Positions 1-10,700 of a stretch of 64,000 bases of DNA are shown here, piece by piece. Location: positions 71,461,431-71,525,430 of the forward strand of contig NC_065882.2 in NCBI RefSeq assembly GCF_932274485.2, given 5' to 3'. The position numbers and the translations under genes are program-made. Under the pieces are notes generated by a model. The model ran no database searches. It saw only the letters and a program-made list of their open reading frames with translations, and was not told the DNA's origin. Each line of letters begins with the position of its first letter. Position 1 is the stretch's first letter. This DNA is from Patella vulgata. Taxonomy: Eukaryota; Mollusca; Gastropoda; Patellidae.

Positions 1-720
1 TAAAAGGGGTCCCCATTTCACTACTAAACCAGTTTCATCAGCCTTAAAAGGTTGATTTTAATGTGGTAACAACTGAAATTATTTTATTTCTTGTCCCACA
101 AGTGAAAATATTAACAACATCCATAAACAGAACAAAATATAAAACAAACAGATTTTACTAACATGTTTACAACCTTTCCTCAATTATTTGTATATTTAAA
201 TATTTTAAATTATCGGGAGTGAAAGAAAATATCAAAGTTAAAATGAGACCAATTGGCTATCAAAATCACATCAGTGTATAATTTTCTGTCTTTGGTGCAA
301 ACAAATAAAATAGTTTCAAACAAATAAAATAGTTTATGTACCATATATTATATATATGACACATATAATAAGAAATATATAAGAACGATCAACATAATTT
401 TCCAGCTATCTTAAAAGGAATGAAACCCTAGATTAGAGCTACATATTAAATAGTGAGAATAGTAATGAAATCGAGAAAATTTAACCTTCAACTGATGTGT
501 AAATTTGTTATGTCTGCACAGAATGAAGATAACTACCAAATACAGCTATAGTCCTGAATCCCGATATCCTCATATGTATTGCTTATGTCGGTTTCATTTT
601 TTTTTACAATAACATTTTGGGGTTTACATAAATTTAAATGATCACAATACTTTTCATTATACAAGCATAACATAATACATCAATTACAATTAAATTATTT
701 GTAAGTAATGACATTTTTGG
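1..720. other. AT-rich sequence beyond the GPX4 3' end
   Basis: No ORF, known repeat or RNA gene recognised. The first 60 bases resemble neither SINE closely. Confidence 0.5.
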
Positions 721-722
721 TA

Positions 723-728
723 TTTATT
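723..728 (-). terminator. Candidate GPX4 polyadenylation signal
   Basis: AATAAA on the minus strand about 195 nt beyond the SECIS hairpin. The region is AT-rich and other AATAAA words exist nearer the window edge, so the choice is tentative. Confidence 0.35.
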
Positions 729-920
729 TGAGTAATATATAAATATGCAAGCATAAATAGTTAAATGGATTGAATCTACCTTCACATAATATTTCTACAC
801 ATTAAAATTTACTAGACACAAAATCATCAATCGAGATCCGTAATACAAATTAAAACTAATGATGTTAATAAGATCCAGACTGCAGATCGGGCCTGAAGAT
901 ATCCACCCCCCATTCTCTAC

Positions 921-1011
921 GACAAACAGTTAATTTGCACGTCATTAGACCATCGGGATTTCTCCATCCTCAGCAAGGTTTCGGAGCAATCCGTCATCAA
1001 TACTGTCCGTC
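921..1011 (-). promoter_or_regulatory. SECIS element in the GPX4 3' UTR
   Basis: On the minus strand ATGAC (997-993) is followed by a GGATTGCTCC arm, an apical loop containing AAACC (about 981-977), the complementary arm GGAGAAATCC and then CGATG (955-951). This is the SECIS quartet and AA-loop layout that recruits SBP2 and recodes UGA. The arms pair with one mismatch. A lower stem may form between GACGGACAGT and ACTGTTTGTC, but the internal loop would be lopsided. It lies about 720 nt after the stop, in the expected place. Confidence 0.75.
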
Positions 1012-1135
1012 ACAGTTGTGGTTCATATCTTCAGGTCAAAGGTCATATTACAGAAAGTGTTCCCAAAAAATCAGATTGTTTTGGAATTTATAACTATTTA
1101 AATTACAGATGTGACCTCATCCTTTGATGTTGGCG

Positions 1136-1158
1136 TACCATTATTTCAAATAATGGTA
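1136..1158 (-). repeat. Short perfect hairpin in the GPX4 3' UTR
   Basis: A near-palindrome with 11-bp arms (TACCATTATTT and its complement) around a single base, between the stop codon and the SECIS. No function is assigned. Confidence 0.5.
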
Positions 1159-1732
1159 CAGGCAATATGCCATACTAGATTATTTATATGTATTTCATTG
1201 AAAGGCACATGCTGGATAGTGTCTGTATTTTAAGTTTTTTAATGGTCTTGTGCAAGACAATGCGTAATAGAGATATACCACTCGTGCAAAATCAATATAT
1301 TACTTAATGTCTCACACTCGACCATTAAACTAAACTACACTTAATATTGTAAAAGTCCTTGTGAAATTCATTTCATATCATTTTAATTGGACCTTATAAA
1401 CAGTGAAGTGTATAAACATGATGTTATATCACATTATTGTATCAAAAATATGCATAAAATCGAGTTTAAAAATTAGAGACTATGGAAGACCAAACTAATA
1501 TAGTTATGTTATTGTAACGTGTAGTTGGGTGTTCCATAGTTTCATTCACTAACCCATATATGGCACTTGAAAACAAAGAGCCACTTAAATACAAACTACA
1601 TGTAAGAAATGCCCTTATATAATAACAATCTTTTAGTTTATTATTTCTAAAATGTCTGTTTCCATGGTAACATAAAAATAAAAAACACTGTGTGTAATAT
1701 ATCCTATCATTCTACAATCCTGATTTAACACA

Positions 1733-1771
1733 TCACTTTTCAAAATACTCCAACATATCTTTTTCTATGGA
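1733..1771 (-). CDS. GPX4: GPX4 exon 6 (C-terminus and stop)
   Basis: 39 nt encoding [12 protein letters not shown] and TGA (1733-1735). It matches the family C-terminus (human VIEKDLPHYF). Phase 0 continues exactly from exon 5. The acceptor is an almost pure T run of about two dozen bases followed by CAG. The exon is too small for ORF scanning and was found by family alignment. Confidence 0.88.
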   Translation of the reverse strand, partial: SIEKDMLEYFEK

Positions 1772-4700
1772 CTGAAAAAAAAAAAAAAAAAAAAAAAATC
1801 AATAGCCATATGCTACAGAGATAATGAATACATTATTTATTACCCATATATCTAATACCAAGATACAGTGTAACCTTGGATTTGTTTTGTCAATTTAATG
1901 CTAATTGCTTATCATACAAATCATCCAACCATGAAATGATTTTAATGAAGCTCATTATTTAATGACACAGATGTTAAAATTTTAATTAAATGCAGTTGAT
2001 TTGTTACCCCTGATAGTCTCAGGAAATTAATTCAAATACCATATTAATTTAACATTAATTCTACACTCCATATGTAAATAAATTACAGTACTTACGTTCG
2101 GTTCAACATTTGGTGCATATCTTTTAACTGGTTTGCCAGCTTTATCAACTAAAAATTTACTAAAATTCCATTTTATAAAGCTGAAAAATAAAAGAAGACT
2201 TGTATTCGATGTTTCAAAGATATTGGAATCGTCAAATGCAGTAGCGTTTAGAAAATCTGTGGGTTAGCTGGTATTTTAAACAGATAATCTATAATTCTAT
2301 TTGGCCTGCCGAGAAATGGCCCAGAATTATTATTATTGTACATTTTTATAGCACACAACTTCCACGACTAAATGCTAACATGTGCTTTACAAAATATGGT
2401 ACAGAAATTAAATACAAATAAGACATCCATGTAAAGATTGAAATCAACATAAAAACATATAAATTTCATTAATGAATTACATGTATGGTTATTGTCTTTT
2501 TATAACACAACATGTGATTAGATATTAGATTTCGAGATAAAGATCTTTTACATACTGTATACCTTTGCTATAGAACCAGTAGATATTACTCAAAATTATA
2601 GATACTTTCAAAAATAAACAAACACACATTTTTGTGACTTTCACCACAATCTAAATAACCGATGTTACAAAAACAAAAAATGCTCTGGGACATATTTTTG
2701 TCATCAAAGACCCAACATCACAACCTATTTATTTATCTTGTCTCGCACTTGTGAAATAAGTCCAGCCATTGAAACCAGAATAGCTCATTACGTGGTCTCA
2801 ACTAAGACTGTTTTCCGGAAAATAAGTGGTTATTTTGCAAGCAACACCTTTTCTGACCATGGACGAAAAAGTCGACATTGCATTTTAATCATCTTACCCA
2901 ACTCACATCAACCATCTCACATATCCCGCAATGTTGGTAATTATTCCATCAACATTCTCACATATTCCGTACTGTTCTACAATGTTGCCAATTATTTTAT
3001 CCCAAATGTTCCCAAATTTTGGAAAATAAATACTCAGATATGAAATGTCTTAACAGTAAACACAACTATGACCCTCTTTAGCACAATCATTGGGATAATT
3101 CTCATCATGTTCTTAAGAATTCAAAAAAAAATGACTAGGATACATCCCCTATATTGTTGACTTACTTTCCAAAAAATCCTTTCTGTTCATTTTTCAGGTA
3201 TTTAAATAATGGATGTGCATCATCCCCATTAACATTAATTTTACTAAACATGTCGAATTGAACTCCATATTTTCCTGTGGCAAATTTTTTAATTTCTTCA
3301 TCAGTGCCGGGTTCCTGAAATGAATGAATAATTTGTATTAATTCCTTAAATTAATGCCTAGAATTTTTTTTTATCAAAGATTACAATATTCACTGTATTC
3401 ATTGAAGCAATCTGATTAAAATACAGATCTATATTTCGTTTCGTTTTTTTATAACTTCGATGGCCTACACTACATGTATATGAAGATCTGACAAGGGGTC
3501 GTACGAACGGCTTTTGACCCTATGACGTCAGACATTGATTAATCAATCAGCGTTGCCGTCTCTAGTGGTTTACCCACAGTTCCGTGCATGGCACGCCAAG
3601 AAGTCGCCTTAACAGACTGTTTCATTGGCTTATCCCTCACTTCAACCAAAACGCCGGTAATATAACAACTCTTCCAGATCCTAGTGTAGTAAAGACAAGT
3701 AAAACAAAATTTAAAACTATAAAAAACGAAATAGAATCTGTGTTTTAATCAGATTGTCATAACCTTCTGGCTCAATGTTCCAATATACTGGTTTTGTTCA
3801 TAAGACCGTTAACAACATTTTCTTAGGTTAAAAAATAAACGCAAAATACATTGTAGGCCTATGAGTGTCATTAAAGTGCAGCAGCTAGAGCTCACTTTGA
3901 AATCATTTTTTTTTTAAATGCATACATGTAATCAAAGACTTACATGTACTGAGTACCGATATTAAATAGCACTAGAGACTTACATGTACTACATATAGCA
4001 TCAGAGACTTACATATGTACTAGAAACCGGTAATACATATAGCATCAGAGACTTACATGTACCAGATACTGGTAATATATATAGCATCAGAGACTTGCAT
4101 GTACTAGATACCGGTAATACATATAGCATCAGAGACTTACATGTACTAGATACTTGTAATACATATAGCACCAAAGACTTACATGTACTAGATACCGGTA
4201 ATACATATAGCATTAGAGACTTGCATACTGGTAATACATATACTGGTAATACATATAGCCACAGAGACTTACAATGTACTTAGGTACTGTTAATACTGAA
4301 TACATATACTAAATACATATACTGGTAATACATATAGCCACAGAGACTTACAATGTACTTAGGTACTGTTAATACTGAATAAACTTAATTTAGTATTTAT
4401 TCTGTCAAACCAGACTGCAAACTGTATTATCTCTTTTTTTATAGATAAACATTTTGATAATATCTTCTGTTATCTGTGTTACATGTTCAGACCTCAACAT
4501 TGAAACTGATCTCCACAGCTGCCTTCCCAATGTAGATAACTGACAATCACTAATTAATTTATCTTTTGATAAAGCATCTAACAATCATATTGTTTATCAC
4601 TCTCTATAACTAAAAGCGGGTTATGATCAAACTTCTATTAGTCAAGGTATTGATATAATGAATCTTTACACTAAGTCTCTGTCAATAAAATTGATAATCT

Positions 4701-7700
4701 CTACTTATCCTCAAGTAGAAAATGTTCTTCATCTAACTCAGTCAAGGCATTCATCTAATGAATTAAGAGAGAAATGGGTTTGACATGCACTCAACACAAA
4801 CTAGATCATTTCGGGATTAACATATGGTTCAATTTTATTTCAATAAATCGCTTGTGCGCAGGGGTCTTTAGCAATGGGAGGAAACCGGCGGAGGACCCAG
4901 AGAAAACCCATGAGGTTGGACAGGCGACCCACTCCTTGTCATGTACAACCAGAGAATCGAAACCATGCCAGTTGACTCAATGACAGACCTTATGATGCAA
5001 CGCGCATGCGCTAACCATTCAACTGCACCAGAGCTGAACATCTTACCTCAATTAGAAGCAAAGTGATTGTGTTCCAAAAAGTGTACATGTATCTTTAATT
5101 TTACATAGTGTATATTCCAAACTGTCCTCACCTGTCCTCCAAATTGATTACATGGGAAGCCTAGGATCCTCAGACCATGAGATTCAGCATACTTGACGTG
5201 CAAAGCCTGTAGCTGTGTATAGTTTTTTTCGGTAAAACCTCATTTAGAGGCTACGTTTACCACCAGGCAAACATGACCCCTGAAATTAGAAAACATTCAC
5301 CAATTAGATCCTTATTACAGCCAATCGAATGTCTTCCAGTTTTTTCTTTCATACTATAAAAAAAAATAAACCAAAAGGCAACCATTAGGATTCCAGTCAA
5401 GCTACAAAATATAGTAAATTGTACTAATCTGGGGCCTGTTTCACAAAATTTTAACTAAGATAAAATCCAAATCTTAATAATTTGATTGGATAATATTAGA
5501 TTGATTTTAATGCTTAGCCAATCAAAATTGAAGTATCTACTAAAATTTGGATTTTATCTTTAGTTAAGATTTCGAGAAACAGGGCCCTGATTGTTTAATT
5601 AAGGATATTAAACTGATTTTAAATACAGAAAACAGAACCATTAAATCCACAGTCAATCCTGTAATACTAATAGACAGATAGAATTATAATTCAAGGATTT
5701 ACTTATTCAATAGGTTGGAGGGAATTATGTGTTTTTGTTGATATTAATTATCAAAATCTATACATTTCTAATTTCCAAGTTTGTTGAAAACAGGATTGTT
5801 TATTTAGTATAGCTGATATCTGTCTGTAAATCAAGACAAAAAAAAAGTATTATAATAAATATTTAAATACCTATATTTTTCTAAATCGACTTCATTTCCA
5901 TCAATGTCTGTAGCCTTAAATTCATATATTGATTTGGCTTCCTTCCAAAAAATTTTATTGTCTGAGGCTGCCTGCAAATACACATGTTAAAGTTTATGAA
6001 TACCTATATTACAAAAATAAATCTGCAGTTGAGAGTCAAGAGGTTCTCATTAAAATTGTTAGCCTCATTTCTACATAGCTTGTTGGCATGAATACATGTT
6101 CTAGCTGAATGTTGTTAGAAGTCAGCTATCCAGTCTCGAGACTAACAGATGAGGCCTGGTTGCGCAGGTTTAAGACTTTGAGGAATGGAATGCAGGGATC
6201 AACATCCTTAAGCCATTTTACAAGAAAGACATAACTAAGGCCATTTTATAAGAAAGACATAACTAAGGCCATTTTATAAGAAACACATAACTAAGGCCAT
6301 TTTATAAGAAACACATAATTTAGGTCATTTTATTTGACAAACATACAGTAATTGTAATTTCTGTTACATGTACAAAGTGGGGAGGGAGAGAGACTTTGCC
6401 CAAAATTTTATACCCAAATTGGTCTACATGTTTACATCTAGATTAAAGTCCCACCTTGAGTCATAGTCCACCTGTCACAGGCAAGAATTTTTGCAGGAGG
6501 GGGTATGCCAGGTTCCTGTTAAGGTAATTTGACAGTTAGTTGACAATGCATGATGCCATCATCATCTCCAAATTTTGTAGGCATACATACACACTGAGCT
6601 TTTTAAAGAGAGAAATCCAACACCCCATTTGACCTCAGTTTGTATTATGAATTAATAGGATCACATTGCAATTCATTTTCATTGATGCAAAGCATTAATT
6701 GTGATATCACATACATGTATGTCTATGTCATTATCTTGCGCATTGAATATGCCCATCCCATTCCACCATCTTATGATAAAGGATAAAGCACACGACCGTG
6801 ACACGTTTCTCATAAAAGTGTTGTTTTATAAAAAAAATTTATGTAGCTCAGCAGGGCGGTTTGGAGCCCCCAAACCCCATCTGAAGACAATGTTCGGCTC
6901 AAATCAGACTTTATCAACTAGACACAATTCCTATGGTACATGCCCTTTTGTCATATTTTTTATTTTATCTGTAATGCATGATTGGCACATTGTTAACAAA
7001 TACAATGGTGTTTGACATTTTGGCAGAGTGCAACTAAAATAACTTTCCATGTATTTCTATGCCTAAAATAAATGCTATACAACTGAATGACTAATCTATT
7101 TAAATATGTGTCCAAGACTCAGACTAAAGTGAACATCCGGGTCACCTTGTGCTAGATAAACTAGTTTAAAGATTCGGTAATCACTCACAATAATGAAACT
7201 TCTTTTTGGCTTCCTGCATAAGTTTTATGCATTCGTCTGCTTCACCGTAAGGGAAACTAAATAGATGTAAGTTTTAATTATAAATGGACTGGGGGGGGGG
7301 GGGTCTGGCTGAAAAGTTCTAAGCCTAGAAACTGTAGAAAGTCGATGGTTTCCATTTATTTTTCGACATACTTTTGCCAACCATGTTGCAATGCCTGGAT
7401 GCCGGTCAGGAAGAAATTTTCTTCAGCCACCCTAAAAAAAGTTGTTCACTGACAATATGTTGAGTGGTCATTCGTTGATAAGACATCACCATGTCGTGCT
7501 CCCGGGTGATTGTTTTCTTTAATGGTTGCTGTTTGATAGCCTTCCAGGACGCTGGTCATCGTCATGGCTCTTTGCCACACTTAATTCCACAGCCAACTTC
7601 TTTACTGTGGAAAAGGGGCATCATCACCTAAAGTGGAGACCATGTCGGCATGTATTGGTGTTGGGGTTAGTCCTTTCAGTTGCAGATACTTGAGAACTGC

Positions 7701-10700
7701 CCTATAGACAGTTTTGTCCATTTCTGGTGATTTCAATGGGCAGGGTCATTAGATGGTCTGATACGAAGAGAATATTATTACTATGGTTGCAGTTCTTATG
7801 TCTATGATTCATTCAGTGATTGTAATTGTTGGTGGTAAAAGTATATTTCAACCCAATTGATCTATCCTTTTCAGACTTAGAACTTTTCAGCCAGTTCTTG
7901 TTCATTGTATTTGCCGAGATCACTAAAATAATTTTTATAGGATTCAGACAGTTTCTTGTGCCAAATGAATGGGAAATGGGGTATCAAATTTTAGTATACA
8001 AATAAATGTATACAATTGTAAAATATGCTGAAAAGTTCGAAAAAATTCTGCAGAGAAGTAAACAAATACCACTACATGTAATTGTAATACTGTAAATGTA
8101 CATAATCAGTCTTGTGCCATTAATTTTGCACTTTCCATCAATAACTAATCTATTTAGAAATGTCCACTGCCACTCTAATTAATGTAAGATTTTTATATGG
8201 TGCGACAATAAAGGCACCCCCACATGACTCATGTTACCATGTGTACATGTACAAGTACACAATGTATTAATACGGATATGCTATATTTATTAAGGTGGAT
8301 AATATATGTATGTCAACTACATTATGAAAGGTCATGAATGAATACAAACAGTTATACTGGGTACACCCTTAATAGCATCATTATCAATTCTAGACATTCG
8401 CTTACTAAAAGTCCTTTGAATACAATCTTTACTATGTATTAAGGGGAGTGACCTATATTCATTGATGAGAAATGCCAAGTCATAATATTATATTGACCAA
8501 TATAGATAAATACTGGACAAAGGATTTTACTATGCCCTTTGGTACTCAGATTTGTTGACAGAGCAAACACGTGTCTCAGTATCGTAACTTAGTACAATTA
8601 ACACAATCATTATACTGTATACTACTATGACTACTTTTAATTTCAATGGTGTAACTGAAAAACAACACCAAGTTCTATTTAAAAAGTATAATATTGCTTT
8701 TTAAGCTTCAAATACATGTACATAGGTTTCATGTACCATGTTTGTGTTAGTGTGATTGTGAATACTAGTTTGATGACAGAGTACTAACATGATTTAAATT
8801 AAAATATCTATATATTTACAATCCAAAGTCCAAAGCTTTTAGTATAGAACACTACCATCATGTTTACATTCAGTTTTTTTTTAGCTCTGGAAGGGACTAC
8901 AGGTTGTCTCTCCACCAATCTGCCTGTTATTTTGATATTCCAGAGGGTTTTTTTAAAATTTTATTTAAACTTTAAGACATTTGATTGAAATATAGTAATA
9001 CCGTACTTAGCACACTGCCATACTGCTAGCAGTGTTTCATTTGATTAGACCTAATAGAGGGATTTCTCAGGCCAGTGCTTCAGGAATATGGTACACTGCT
9101 TGATTATGTCAATTTTCTACTGATTGATGGCCCTACTTGTTGACTTTATTAAAATCAATGGTAATTATTTTTTCGGAAATTTTCAGGTTCCGGTATTTGA
9201 TTGAAATTCAATTTAGAAGGCTATCGGTACATTGTTTTACATACCAGTAAATACAATGAAAGTTCAGTTTTACATATTAATCTATTTCATCTATACGGGC
9301 CGCATCTGTATAACTTATAAGCTTACTTATTCGGATCAATTCAAAGAAATGTATTCATCATAGTATCAATCTCTTATAAGTTATAGATAATGGCATTGAA
9401 AAATTGTAGGAGCCGGTCAGGATGTAGTCATAACGGCCCTATGCCATAACGGCCAAAAACAGGTTTGGTCAAAACGGCCCTACTTTAGTCATAACGGCCA
9501 AACAGTTTGGTAATAACGGCCCAAAAATTTGGTCATAACGGCCAAACATTTTTAATTTAATGAAAAACAATATATCTGAGCAAATATATTGATGTTTAAA
9601 GATTGGTGAAAATTGGTAAAAACATACAAACGTCCGTGTATATCAAAAGTCTCCTTAAAATTGGTTTAACACACAAAATAAAAAGTCCTTGCATATTAAA
9701 AAGTCAATTTAAAGCACACTTATAAAATCGCTGTCATGAGAAAAAGGGCGGGTCATCTTCTCCCTTTGTCATAATAAAAACACGTTAAAAAAGGAGGTTC
9801 TATGGCGCCATCAGTGCGGATAGAAAAAAAATGCTTGCTTTACGTGGATGACATAAGCCACTCAAGAGCTGTGGATATTGCCTTTAATTAGTAGATGAAA
9901 ATGGATATATACATGTACATATATGTCAAGAAGTCTTCAACTGGGAGACAGGAAAACAAAACATCAAGTGGTGCTACTGTTACATGTATACAAACCATGT
10001 GTCCTGAAGAATTTGTCAGTGGAAAAATAGCCCATAACCACCCAAGCCAACCGGCAAATTACATGCTGTAATTCAAAGGAAAGAGGTGAGTACTAATTAA
10101 TCAACTGATTGGATAATCCCTAATTAGGTACTTCACACCCTCTGATCTGATTAGGTAATATATGATAAACATTAACCATTTATTTTTTATCAAATAAAGG
10201 TATGAGAAATGGCCATCTCCAATCCATTCAGACCAGCCAGGGTAATATTTGAAGAAGTAGCAAATAAAATTTTAGAAGAAGATTAGCCAATTTACTTCTG
10301 CCACTCCAATCTGCTCTGATGTTTGAGGGGAAATATTTGATAAAAAAAAATAGAAAAGAAAGACAAGATGAAATTTTCAATTCGTGGAACAAGTACAAAG
10401 AAGGTAGTATCAGTGTGTCGATGCTGCTAGGGATATGTACCAGAGTTCATGGTCCAGTAGTGTAAAGAAGATATACAATGTAATATCTATATTTCATGTT
10501 TTTTTAATGTACTGTATTAAATTAATGTTTATGTAATGTATGTATTTATATTATCTATTTTGCAATAAATGTTGTTTTGTTTGTGTATTAAATTAATGTT
10601 TATGTACATGTAATGTATGTATTTATATTATCTATTGCTTAAAAAGAACTTTCACTTGTTTAAAGCGAAAGCTCGAGAATTCCTTCATTCTCTTCCATGT

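Noticed and set aside
4001-4283. Repetitive proteins on both strands
   Set aside because: Both come from the 42-bp minisatellite, whose length is a multiple of three.
5240-5242. GPX4 as a pseudogene because of the internal TGA
   Set aside because: Position is the selenocysteine site, all six exons are intact and a SECIS is present.
9430-9545. CRISPR-like array of GTCATAACGGCC
   Set aside because: Repeats are 12 bp with irregular short spacers in animal DNA; more likely transposon terminal repeats.
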